Assembly: GCA_905250115.1 (NCBI GenBank)
Contig: CAJNOI010000274.1
Location: forward strand, 28,787 to 92,786
Direction: 5' to 3'
DNA from: Adineta steineri
Lineage: Eukaryota; Rotifera; Eurotatoria; Adinetida; Adinetidae
Length of the DNA stretch: 64,000 nt
The notes below the pieces were generated by a model. The model was not told the origin of the DNA, did not search any database, and saw only the letters and a list, made by a program, of their open reading frames with translations. Position numbers and translations under genes: made by a program. This document shows positions 1 through 11,886 of this stretch, in pieces (position 1 is the first letter of the stretch; the number at the start of each line of letters is the position of its first letter).

Positions 1-394
1 ACCTAATTGAATTCATCGTGCACATGATTAGTTATATCAACAAAAAAAAACTAACAACAACAACAACTACAAGAAGCGAACGGTGTGTAACGCCCATACA
101 TCCGCATGTAAATGCCTAGAGTAAATCTACCATTTGACAATCTTTTTCTTCTTCTTCTTCTCTAGCTTGATGTGTCCTTGTCTTCGTTAGTATTAAAAAT
201 AGAAAGACTCTAATACACAAGTCCATGATTGTAATCTACTCAAGTGTTACATCTATTCAAGATGATGTACATAAATATTTAGTCTAATTTCAGAATGAAA
301 GCATTAATAAATTTAAGCGCTTACATTATAATATCTAGTTTTTAATTTAAAAAAAAAGAACTCTTTTCACTATTTTTCTATTCTCTCTATTATA

Positions 395-1411
395 ATGAAT
401 ATAATTTCTATGAATAAGAAAGCAAATAACGATAGTGTAAAACGTGTTCATTCAATTACAACGCACACTAATTCAAAATTTGCTAGAATATTATCAAATT
501 TTGACAATAAAATCGATGTTCATGATTACTTTTTACATGAACGACCATTTGCTAATGTGAAAATCATTCTTAATCAACAAATCATATGGTGTGATAAAGC
601 TTCATTAGCTTCTGCTTCACCGATTTTTCGTGAACAACTTATAAGAAAACCTAATGATGAACCATTAGTATTTAATGATATTAACTTAAATGATTTTCTA
701 TCGATGCTTGAATTTATTTATCCAATATTTAATCCACAAATAACTGAAAAGAATATTTCATGTCTTATTGAACTTTCACATCGATTTCAATTTGGTATAA
801 ATAAAAGATAAATTTTCTACTATATAAAAACTTTATTTAGATATGCTTAAAAATGCTTGTCAAATTTATGTTATCAAATATCTGAATACAATTCGACGTG
901 TTTCTGATAATTGTCATAATTCAGAAGCGGAAGGAGATTGTTTTACTAGTAATAATAATAGTGGTGAAAATGAACGTCATCCACAACGTGATTTAATGTA
1001 AGTTGGGTTCAAATATAATATTTACAGACGATCATTTATATTTTATATCTAGAAATTTTACATTGTTTTTTTTTCTTTATTAAAAATAAACTTTCACAGT
1101 GAATTTCATAATCGAATATGTGTCGATGCTTCTGATATAATTACAGAATTATGTCGATGGTTAAAAACATACTATAATACTGATAATACACTTCCAACTC
1201 AAGCAAGTAAATTAATTTAAATAAAATATTTCTTTCATTGATGATTATTTTTTGTCTTCTAGTCATTTCCGTCTTAGAACAAATATCAATCAATTACCTT
1301 GAACAAGCCATGACTTCAGTTAATATTGACGATGAAATAAAAGCTTATGTTTATAAAGAACGAGCTCAATATCTCGAAAGAATATACCATATAAAACATA
1401 ATACTTTCTAA
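395..1411 (+). CDS. BTB/POZ-domain protein, 4 exons, 270 aa
   Basis: Exons 395-794, 841-997, 1100-1206 and 1263-1411 join in frame across GT-AG introns of 46-102 bp. Residues about 45-135 have the BTB pattern: a short lead (HERPFANVKIIL), the buried DKASLASASPIFREQL segment, then FLSMLEFIYP and the LIELSHRFQF helix. After the BTB fold comes an Asn/Ser-rich linker (end of exon 2) and a helical C-terminus that resembles a BACK-like region but is too short to name. BTB proteins of this size are usually adaptors for cullin-3 ligases or dimerisation modules; that role is family knowledge, and no substrate domain such as Kelch or MATH is visible. The start at 395 is the first Met in frame; Met at 410 is an alternative. 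Confidence 0.8.
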
Positions 1412-2090
1412 AAAAAAAACTTTTTTTATGTACAAAATAATCGTTAAAATGTCGAAGAGAATTTATTTATCAAATGTTTTAATAACAGGAAAAAGGAACA
1501 ATGTTTCCTTTTTTAGTTCTTTTGTAATAGATTACATGCTTTTTTCCTGTTCCGGTTTTCTCCATCAACGGTTAAGATAAAAGACGCAGATGTTATATGC
1601 ATGAAAATATAAATATTCAAATGAAAAAAATAAAAAGTACATCATGCTATATATAGATATATACCTTATAACCTGCGAAAAACTTTTGTTAGAAATAAAT
1701 ATCATCGAGATAATTTCTGTGAAATGATTTACACGTCAAAGATCAAGATAACGAAGATTTGAACAATAAGTAAATAATAATTTCACAATACCAATAGTAT
1801 CGATTAAATATTGACAACTACCTGACATACAACAAAAATAATATTTCTTCCACCTATCTTTACATTTTATGAAGAACTGATTATGTTCTATCAACAAGCA
1901 TATTTTTATATGAAGATGACTTTCTCATTTTATATAATTTCTTTTTTCATAGAGTTCATTAGCTAATTATATAATAATATAGTCAAACGGAAAGTTATCG
2001 ATCGTATATGCTTATTATGACATTTTTTTCCTATAAAAATAGTACCGTTTTTCAGACTTATAAAATTGTCGCTTGATAAGTTCTAATTTT
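1412..2090. other. Non-coding, contains a decayed FBXL4 fragment
   Basis: No supported gene. About 1725-1880 is similar to 4850-5010, which covers the end of an FBXL4 exon and part of the adjoining intron, in the same orientation. The copy has substitutions and indels and no open frame, so it is a non-functional duplicate of genomic DNA rather than a retrocopy. Confidence 0.6.
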
Positions 2091-2903
2091 GTGGAACTCA
2101 CGTAAATTTTCGAAGAAAATCGTGAGTGTAAGTTTTAAGTTCAAGCTTTCAAGCTCCCCCCCCCACCCCTCCCCCCCCCCCTCAAAAAAAAATTCAATAA
2201 AAATAAGCAAAAATCATTAAAAATAGCTATAAATTGCTAAAATTTTAATAAAAATAATGAAAAAGCGTTAAAACTAGCTATAAACTGCGGAATTTTGTAT
2301 AAAAAATAAACAAAATAGTAAAATATAGCTATAAATTAGTAGAATTTTAATAAAATTAAGCAAAAATAGTTAAAAATAGCCATAAATTACTAAAAATTTA
2401 ATAAAAATAACGAAAATGGTAAAAAATAGCTAAAATTTTAATAAGATCAATAAAAAAGCGCCAAAAATAGCTATATTTTGCTGTAAATTTAATAAAATAA
2501 CCAAAAACTGTCAAAAATAGCTAAAAATTAATTAAATTTTAATAAAAATGATGAAAAAGCGTGAAAATTGGCTATAAATTGCATGATTTTCTATAAAAAA
2601 TAAGGAAAATGGTCAAATACAGCTATAAATTAGTAGAATTTTAATAAAAATAAGCAAAAATAGTTAAAAATAGCCATAAATTACTGCAAATTTAATTAAA
2701 ATAACGAAAATAGCTATAAATTGCGGGAATTTTTATGAAAATAACGACAAATCGCTAAAAATAGCTGTATACTGCCGCAAATTTAATATAAATAACCAAA
2801 TATTGTCAAAAATAGCTATAAATTAATTAAATTTGAGCAAAAAAAGAAGATAAAGCTCTTAAACATGATCAGATATTTCGATGCGAACAGACGTGAGTTC
2901 CAC
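2091..2903. repeat. Minisatellite-filled element bounded by inverted repeats
   Basis: A perfect 13-bp inverted repeat, GTGGAACTCACGT at 2091-2103 and its complement at 2891-2903, brackets about 0.8 kb. Inside is a C-rich tract (2156-2181) and then degenerate units of about 45-60 bp built on AAAATAGCTATAAATT and TTTTAATAAAAATA. Larger blocks recur about 294 bp apart (compare 2257 onward with 2551 onward), so this is a higher-order array. No protein is encoded. The inverted ends suggest a non-autonomous transposon that carries a minisatellite. Confidence 0.65.
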
Positions 2904-4252
2904 ATTTTTAGCCCCAACAGGGCTGCGCTGATAAGCTTTTTTTGTATACAAACAAATATGTATTTAAATACTTAGAGAACTTCATTCTCGATGCTCGAAG
3001 ATTCAAACTGATCACATCAATCAATGAGTTACCGATCTCTTCAAAAAGCATGCGAATTAGATATTTTGATGAACATGAATTTAGTTTATCAAGAACTTCG
3101 TTTGCATATTCAATAATATACACAGATATTTTTGTCAATGCACGTACTGAAATCGTATCTGTTTCATTAACTATAAATTATGAATCGTAATACTGTAAGT
3201 CTGAGCTAATTCTAAACATGCCGCTCTTTCGAACTGATGCACCTAACACACACATACATACAATAGCGATTGAGTTTTATTTGTCTTTCTGATTACTTAT
3301 ATGTATAACAGAAGAAAGCCAATGAAAAGATGCTTATCCATTAGTGGTCCAACAAACTAGACGGACGAAAGGAACTAAATCAGGAAGTACAATTAATATG
3401 CTCGAAAACACGATTCACATTCCTTAATCTTATTATCATTTGTCCAGTCTGTTTGAAGCATTATATAACCACACTTAACGTTCATTTTGTATAAATAAAA
3501 TGTCGAAGTTACACGTAACTCGTGTTTACGCTCGATAAGAATCATCTAGATGGGAAAAACATTTTTCGCTTACTTCAACCAAAATCGATTGAATTGCCAC
3601 ATTTTGATGATATCTATAAACCAGATTTTGTGCACATTGTTTCAATTAAAATATCGTATTTGAATCTGACGAAGAAAAATTCGAGATGAAATTAACTCTG
3701 ATCACTGGAAAAGCAGCTAGTTTACTGTCGAAAATACACTGTACTATTCGACCTGAGAAAAACAAATTTAATAGATCTTCGCCGAAAAATATATCTAAAC
3801 ATTTAATCAAGCTTTAGTGGAAAAGTAATCAATGAATTTCTTTTTATTCAATTGTCAAGTGACTTTCGTTACAAAAACCACAATATGTTGATTGTTTCGA
3901 ACAAGCTTTCAAAATCGTTTTGACTAGATGATGTAAGTTAATTTATTATTTTGTAATATAGTACATTGACAAGATACGACCAAGATCTTTTTCCTCCTGA
4001 TGATACACTTTTTGTCTTACAATAGTTAGTCTTGTTAGAAAAATATTAATATTAGTTGTTGGTTTTTTTCTTCTTCTGTAATATATTATGCACTTTTTCA
4101 GCTTATTTTATTATTATTAGTGATTAAAACAAGGAAAGAAAGTGTTACATGTGTCACTCGAGAAATATTCAGAAAAAGACTAAACAAATATATATTGTAA
4201 TTAAAAAGAAAATCACTCGGAAATTCTGAGGAACAAATATCACAGGTATAAA
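2904..4252. other. Non-coding or decayed sequence
   Basis: An open stretch of 82 codons at 2942-3190 (+) has no recognisable domain and no splice support. Sequence around 3500-3850 shows protein-like codon runs broken by stops and may be a relic. Nothing here can be called a gene. Confidence 0.4.
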
Positions 4253-7200
4253 TTAAGCCAATTCTTCGTGAATATCACTATGATCAACTGGTGTATAACT
4301 TCGTTTAAAACAACTTTTGTATTGTTTTTTCCATATTTCTATTGTCGGGTCAGAGATTTTTCCACAAAATGATATATCAATAAATTCTAAATGTAAACAA
4401 CGTTTAAGCATATATTCAATAGCTTGTTCGTTAATAATATTTGAACCAAGTAAATCAAGTTGACGTAATTTCGGACAATTATCACCTATTGCAACGATAT
4501 CTTCATTACTTATACCTGTTGTATTTAAAGAAAATATAATGAATTTTAGTTGAAATTTTTTACTTACGTCGACAAGCTGTTAGAAATATTTTAATTAAAG
4601 AACGACCAGCTTGTTCAACTAAACTTTGTATAAAACCAGGTGGTGGATCAGTCCATCCAATATCAATTTCACTTAAATAAATCATATGTGTTATTGAATC
4701 AATTTCAACAGGTAAATTAACCATAGAATAAACTAATGCTAATTCTTCTTGTTGGTCAGCTGATAATTCTGAAAGTCGTGTTTCTTCGTCGTAAACATCA
4801 TGTGGCAAACCAATAATTGATAGATAAGCATTATGTGATAAATCTTTTGCACGCCAAAGATCGAGAGAACGAAGATTTGAACAACGAGCAAATAATAATT
4901 TCACAATACCAATAGTATCTACTAAATATTGACAATTACCTAGAAATAAATAGAAAGAATAATATTTGTCTGATCTACCTTTACTTTTTCATTCTAACTG
5001 TCAAAACTGATTAATACTAAGGAAATATGTTGTATTTCTTAATAAGAAATAAAGATTCACAAAAAAAAACTAATGTAATTCATGAGCTTTTTAATTTGAT
5101 ATATATTGGAACTAAATGTCCGATGTGCTAGTGAAAGCTCTTGACAGTCTCAAAAACATGTTGTTAGAAACTTTTCTACTCGAATGTGTTTAAGAGCCAC
5201 GGGCTATATTGCTAACCTTTGTAAAATATTTCTATACAAAAAATACGTACAAACGAATAATAGTTTAATATAAAATCAAGAGTGAACAACAGATAAATGA
5301 TTTAGAAGACAGAATTTTGTCAATCATTAGATCATCAATGTAATTAATAGACATCTCTCTCTCTCGTATATTAAAACGAACTAAAGTTCAATGTATCTTA
5401 CCTAAGTTAATATCTTCCAAATGTTCTTTATTATTATCAATTAATGGTAATAAAGTTTTAAAATCAATACTTGTTCGATAAACATTTAATGATCGAATAT
5501 GACAAAGATTTTTTAATGGTATAAAATCATCAGTAGCTAAGCCAAAACAATTTTCGAAATTTAATATTTCGATATTTGAACAATAATTAGCAATTACTTC
5601 AATATGTTCTCCTTTTAAATATTGGCAACAAGCAAGATTTAATTGAATGAGATTCGTTGAACATAAATTTAATAATTGATTGAATGGTGATAATTCAATT
5701 GATTTTGTCCATGCTAATGAAAGATATCGTGTTTGAATACAATGATTTAAAAAGAAATTTTCTATAGAATTATTTGTAATTGTATTCCAATGCGGTTGTA
5801 AATCAACAGAAGAGAATTGTAATGGATGAAGACATTGTTCACGAAGTCGTCGACATGTTGATGAAAGTCGTATTAATGAATGTAAATCAAGATATGAACA
5901 GATTAGAAAAAGTATATCAAAAGGAAGTTTTGTTAAATTAATTTCAGAATTGAACTCAAATGTTTCTTCTTGTTTGCTGATAGTTTCCTAAAATAGAAAA
6001 ATAAATTTATTTATGATGTTCTTTATCAACTAACTGTTGGTAATGTTTGATTTAAATTTGAAGTATAACCACGTAAAATAATTGTATCAATTTCTATATA
6101 ATAATTTGCTGTACAATGATCAAATTCCAAACGAATATGTCGTGTCGGAAATGGAACTTTATTTTTTAAAGGAATTTTAAGTATACGTGGAATACGAGCA
6201 GCTGGCGGATATGTATGACGAGTATATATTTTCGATATTTGTTCATTATCCGTATTTAAATGTAAAGAATTAAGACTAGCTGTTGCAGAATTTATATGAT
6301 CAGGAAACAGATCATGCATTTGTTGAAGACCTAGAATATGTATTAAAATGAAATCGTGTCAGATTTATATATGTAAACAAGTTGTACAATACATGAAAGA
6401 TGAGATTGAAATAGCAACATGGGCGGCGAAGGGCGAGGGTGTAGATAGAGACAAAGTACCCTCAGCCACACCTCGATTAATAGTTAAAATTTGCAAAATC
6501 GAGCATATCCTAGAGTGAAATCGTTTCGCCGTCTATCATCAAGCAAGTAGACTGAAAGTTATGAATCCAGAAAGAATGAAATTCTTTTAAATACAATGAT
6601 ATGTATGCAGAATGTGTTTGATAGAGTTCATTTAAATCTTGTAGATATATGTCGTAGGCCATTGCTGGATTCAGACCAATCCTAGATTGACCTAGGCTAT
6701 TCTAAGATCTCAGTTTGGCCTGGTTCAAAATAAATTACGTCGGAATCTGATATCAAAACTCACTTTTGATCCTGAAGATAATTTCAGATCTCAGTTTACT
6801 TATTCGAAAACTACAGCCAAAAGGGTATACTTTATACACAAATCATTGCATTTTGAGCAAAATTATCTGCTAACAAAGTTATTAATAGTTTTCTGCAAAA
6901 CCTGGATTCATGGATGAAAATGCTTACAACTCTTTAAATAGATAATCTTGCTCAGAATGAAATGGTTGTGTATGAAGCATACCTATTTGGCTATAGTTTT
7001 CGAACAGGCAAACCGAAATCTGAAATTATCTTCATGGCCAAAACTAAGTTTTGATCTGAGGTTTGGACTCGATCCTAGTTTGAACTAGTCGAAACTGAAA
7101 TCTTAGAATGACCTAGACCAATCTGAGATTAGCCTACGACATATATGTATCGGTATATTTTCTAAATATCGCTACTATAACTTGTAATTCAGTAAGTTGA

Positions 7201-8107
7201 AAACTTTTACATTTAACTGATAATACATGATTTCCTCTAGATTAGAAAAAAATGTTCTAAACATCTTCCCTCATATGAATCATAGATAAAGTTTTAATTA
7301 TCTATTTTCATCTACAATTATTTTAATTGAAAAAATTTGTTCAATAGAACACAAAGTTATCATATACACAATTCACCCGTTCATAATGTACAGGAGACAA
7401 TCAATACAGAACAGAGAGAGAGAGGTCAAAAAGAAGCTTGCACCTATGTTCATATTAGACAGGTTATAGTAATGAAGGAGACTGAACACAAAAAATGTTC
7501 AATGTTTAAAATAGAGAGGTATTCACATTAAAATAAAGTATCTATTATTAAAAAAATCATTCAGTTAAACCTTGAATATGTTATTGAAAGGGATGTTATT
7601 GTATAATGATTAGGGTTTTTAATAATATAAATTCTTACCATTTTCAATAAAAATTTCTTGATCATCTTTTAAAACAATACTAAATGGTTCAGGAAATTTC
7701 CATACTCGATGCCATGTTATATTTCTATCATCATCTTCTTTTCCAACATAAACAACTTCAAGTGTACCGGGATTATATGTTTCATATATATTTAAACTTA
7801 TACATTCATAAACTAAACTTGAATATTGAATATCAATAAAATCTCGACTAGTAAATGTCTTCTGTTCACGTTTAAAATTCTTTCTTGTTTGTTTATATGA
7901 TGGCATATTTAACCACCATGGCCCATACGTACGAAAAACAAGTGCATGAGTTGAATCACCATACTGAGGATAAATTTCTGGCAGTGCACAAATATTTTCC
8001 ATATTATAATTTCTACCACGATTTGATCCATATTGAGATGAGAAATCGAGAACATTTGATGGAATTTGTTCAGTAATTGATCTGTCTGATTCATCTGATT
8101 CACTCAT
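4253..8107 (-). CDS. FBXL4: F-box/LRR protein 4 homologue, 5 exons, 661 aa
   Basis: Coding exons in transcript order are 8107-7639, 6330-6035, 5987-5402, 4939-4568 and 4515-4253, all GT-AG and in phase. The N-terminal half has the FBXL4-specific discoidin-like region (DFSSQYGS, VFRTYGPWW, IYETYNPGTLEVV, FPTRHIRLEFDH). An F-box follows (LPFDILFLICSYLDL), then leucine-rich repeats including LRSLDLWRAKDLS and a C-terminus with LDLLGSN and FIDISFCGKISD. The length is close to the human protein (621 aa). In vertebrates FBXL4 is a mitochondrial outer-membrane SCF subunit that restrains mitophagy by degrading BNIP3/NIX. The Met at 8107 is chosen because a polypyrimidine tract and AG lie just before it; an upstream in-frame Met at 8155 would fall inside that intron or leader. 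Intron 2 (6331-7638) carries a large foldback. Confidence 0.93.
6645..7146. repeat. Long foldback (inverted repeat) in an FBXL4 intron
   Basis: The left arm starts ATATATGTCGTAGGC at 6645 and the right arm ends with its complement at 7146. The two arms stay recognisably complementary for roughly 230 bp each, for example AAGATAATTTCAGATCTCAG on the left against a near copy, inverted, near 7020. The centre is around 6890. No coding capacity. It resembles a MITE or foldback element. Confidence 0.75.
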
Positions 8108-8329
8108 ACTAAGAATAGAAAGAAAAAAAATGTTCACAACCTTCAAAGTCATCAATGAATAAATGAAGCAACGTGTTTGTTAGATACATTACAAACATCA
8201 AGAGTCAAGGATACAAGATGTCTGATTGCTTTTTTTTTTGTTGTAACAAAAAAAGAAAATCAATCATGTGTCTCTTTATACATACATATATATATATAAG
8301 CGTAACATATTCATACAAGACATAAATTA

Positions 8330-11300
8330 ATGGCAACTTTAACTTTTGATGACGAAAATCTTGCAGAAACGGATGAATATTTTTATGAGAATGCAAATAT
8401 GATTGATTATGAACCACTTTATAGGAATTTTACAGCGATTCAAAATGATTTATTACAATATGATGAACAAATACAATTAAATACAGTATGTTAATAGTAT
8501 TTCGTGCATGTGTGAAGAACATTTTTATTATATTTAATTAATAAATATCTAACAGGTAGTAGTAGAACCGTTCTGTATTCATTCTGTTTCGTCTATACTT
8601 TGATACAGACGAGTCAACCTTTCTTTTTCTTTTAAAAATCTATTCTATATTTGTTCTATGAATATTGTTTATCAAGTATATTTAATAGAGCATAGTAGCT
8701 TTGCGTTACACACTGATTACTGTGACTATATAAAGAGAAAACATTTTTATAATATCAAAATGTCTACCACACTTCGACTAATTTTATCAGAATTAGAAAG
8801 ATGGCAATCCGAATTAGGTGTAAGTACAAATTGATTAGAAAATTAGACTCAAATTCGAAGTTTTATAAAACAAAATAAAAGACATTCACTTGACTCTTCT
8901 ATACTACTAACACGATCAGCGGTGGCGCGACCGGCGGGGTGTAACACCCCCCAATCTTCGAAAATTTCTATTTTTTGCTCAACAAAATCGGCAAATCTTC
9001 TTAAGTTTTTTACCAAAGATGATACTACACCCCCCCCCTCCCCCATATTGTTTGACTCGCGCCACCCCTGAACACGATGTATAATAAGTTAGACAGTTAA
9101 CAAGCAGAGATGCAGAATCTTCCTCGAGCAGCCCCGCGCCAGGGGAGAGGGAGAATTTTTGGTTTTTGAAGAGATTCTGCACCTCTGTTAACAAGACTAT
9201 ACTACTCTTAATTTTATAGAAAATTTCAGCAGAAAGCAATTATCGAGGAGACGCAAATGACTGTAATTAACAGATTTAGTCCTTGTCAAATTACGAGAAA
9301 AATAACATTTTGTAGTTTCTCAGTATGAAATACAATTAAGTTTGATTCCGTATGCAAAACTTCTCTTTAAACTGTAGTTAAATTTCCATTAGAAGTCGTA
9401 AACTAGAAATCATCTATTTAATATTCATTTCTAATTTAAGAATACTAGCGCAGTATACAGTGTTTTTCAAGTGCGCGAAATCAAGAACCCTGATAGTATA
9501 TAGATTCAGAATTTCTTTTAAAAGTTTTTTTTTATGTATATAATAAAAGGTCAAACAACTGTTCAAAAAAATATATCACGAAATTTTTATTGAAACATAT
9601 AATAGTCAAATTGTAGTAATTGTTATAAATGTGAAAAGTTATGAACCTTAAAATTAACAATTTCGATGTCTCAATTCATATTTCACTAACCTTGAGTCAA
9701 TAAAATTGAATTTTTTTTCGAAACAAAAAAATGAGATGTGATCGATACAATTTTAAATGAGTACTCTATTGATGAACAGTTCGTTCTTATAGAAAAAAAT
9801 TTACAACATACGTGTAGCGTACAAAGTTTCAAGCACATCTTTTGGCCATTAAAATTATTTTAGGTATGAATATATTTTATAAAGAAAAGTTTTATCAAAT
9901 AAATCATGATTTAACTCTATCTGAGACTTCTGTATCATATTCGTAGAACAGTAAAATGAATGCGAAACTTTCGTGTAATATTTGTTACTTCATAGATTCT
10001 TAATAAAGGATAGAAAGTTGACTATAGGGAAAAGTAAGTTCATTTTATATATTTATAGATTCAATCATTTGATTCAACTAATATTAAATACGAAACTGAA
10101 CCTGTTCATTTAAATGGAAATGCTGATGTAAATTTTCCAGATCTATCAAAAACAACCGATCGATCTATACTCAATCTAATTCAAATTATTGAAGACATTG
10201 GTTATAATCCTCAATCACCATTTCTAAATTTCTCTTCTAATAAAAATACACTTTCAAATATGACATACAATCACGATGAAGTTCATGAATCATGTGCAAA
10301 TAATCCACCTATACATATAGATAGACAATATTATCAAAGTTGGTATCATGACAGGTATCGACGTTCTGCATCAATGATTCCCTATTATTCAGTAAATCAA
10401 GCATGTCGAAATACAACACAAACACAGAGTGATGATAATCGATTAGATAGTGTTAATCAATCTTCTGTCAAAACTGACGTAACAGTTAAACAAATGAGTG
10501 ATAATTGTTTTCAAAATAAAATTAATCTAATATATGGATCTGATGATCTTGATACAATAAGTTCTGTATCAAGTCATTATTCATCAGTTGATGGAAAGAA
10601 TTCTCCAACAGTATCTGAACGATCTGTTACACCAATAACATTAAAAAAAATTGAGAATTCTAAACCTAAACAAATTACTATTCGTGAATATTATCCAAGA
10701 AAAGATGTACAATCACTTATGGTAAATGGATCAATATCTCCAAGATCCCAAAGAAATATTCACAATAATTCTTATGAACAAAACCTCTATAACAATTCCT
10801 ATGAACAAAATCGTCGCAATAATCGCTATGAACAAAATCTTCACAATATCCCTTATGAACAAAATCGTTACAATAATTCCTATGAACAAAATAATTCTTA
10901 TGAACCAATTATACATAATTGTACAGATATGTATCAAGATCCAAATACAGACATTATCACAAAACCAAATCCAGATAAAGTCGTTTATAAACAAAAAATT
11001 ACTGTTCGTTATCTTGTTCCACCAACACCTCCAGTACCTGGACCATTGATTATTCGAGGTACATATTTTTCATATTGAGAATATTAGTAATTTATTTTTA
11101 TTTTTCAGAGATTCTTCCTCCACGTCCACCATCACCATCTCCACTCATAATTGAACAACAAGAACCAGCACCACCCACACCATCTCCTCTTATTCTTCGT
11201 GAAATGCCACCGCCACCACCTCCCATACAAGAACCTAAAATCATTACAAAGATGGTACCTCAAGAATCTCAATCTTCACAACATGCTATTGCAGAATCTA

Positions 11301-11886
11301 ATCATCCCGTAGATTTATTTTCTTTTATTCTTTATATTTCATCTTACATAAACTATCTTTCTAGTTACCACCAAAACCTCAATCAATTATTATCGAAAAA
11401 TGGTTACCATACAAACCATCTCCACCACGAGAAGTCATTTATGAACGTGTAGTTGAATCTTCTTCTTCAGCAGCAGAATTTCAACCAACTGATACAATTA
11501 CCAATTGTGAAGGTCGTAATTCAAATTCCATTCCTCGTTTATCTATTCCTGTTCATATTGAACAATCAAAATCATATGATTATTTAGACAAACAACAACA
11601 ACAACCATTATCAGCATTTGATCAATTAGCACAAGCAACACAACAACAATTAGAAGCCATACAACAACAAGTTGTTAAACAAATGCAAATACAACAACAA
11701 TGGTTAGCTAATCAACATCAACAACATATGAATATGTGTATGCAAATGCCATTAACATTAACAACACCAGCACTTGTTATTAATCATCCACCAATTACAA
11801 GAACAACAAATCTTTATACAAGTACAGACGCCTTTCAACAACAAATCTTTTGTCAACAACCCTTTATGTATCCTTCGTATATATAA
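8330..11886 (+). CDS. Pro/Gln-rich repeat protein, 4 exons, 625 aa
   Basis: Exons 8330-8485, 10059-11058, 11109-11308 and 11365-11886 join in phase. I do not recognise the family. The N-terminus is acidic (MATLTFDDENLAETDEYF). Exon 2 encodes about five tandem copies of a 9-residue unit of the form NNSYEQNxx. A proline-rich zone follows with three related motifs: PGPLIIRE, PSPLIIEQ and PSPLILRE. Exon 4 holds IIIEKWLPYKPSPPREVIYER, then a glutamine-rich coiled-coil-like tail ending near HMNMCMQMP. Composition suggests a cytoskeletal or structural disordered protein, but that is inference. Intron 1 is 1.57 kb and holds two MITEs and a possible alternative first exon at 8760-8819. Confidence 0.75.
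8727..8819 (+). promoter_or_regulatory. Possible alternative promoter and first exon
   Basis: TATATAAA at 8727-8734 is followed 26 bp later by ATG at 8760, a 20-codon open frame (MSTTLRLILSELERWQSELG) and a good donor (GTAAGT at 8820). The exon ends in phase 0, the phase needed by the exon at 10059. It could give the downstream repeat protein a different N-terminus. No transcript evidence is available. Confidence 0.4.
8917..9070. mobile_element. hAT-type MITE, family A, 154 bp
   Basis: Ends CAGCGGTGGCGCGA and TCGCGCCACCCCTG are inverted repeats. The element is flanked by a perfect 8-bp target duplication AACACGAT (8909-8916 and 9071-9078). CA/TG ends with 8-bp duplications are diagnostic of the hAT superfamily. 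A second copy is at 13886-14085. It lies in intron 1 of the Pro/Gln-rich gene. Confidence 0.92.
9105..9187. mobile_element. hAT-type MITE, family B, 83 bp
   Basis: Inverted ends CAGAGATGCAGAATCTTCC and their near complement, with an 8-bp target duplication TTAACAAG (9097-9104 and 9188-9195). It is only 34 bp beyond the family A element. A longer relative is at 59829-59960. Confidence 0.9.

Noticed and set aside
2942-3190. 82-codon open frame after the minisatellite element
   Set aside because: No domain, no splice or start context, and the opposite strand is also open here.
7619-8155. FBXL4 start at the upstream Met (8155)
   Set aside because: The 16 extra codons coincide with a polypyrimidine-AG acceptor, so they are probably removed or belong to the leader.
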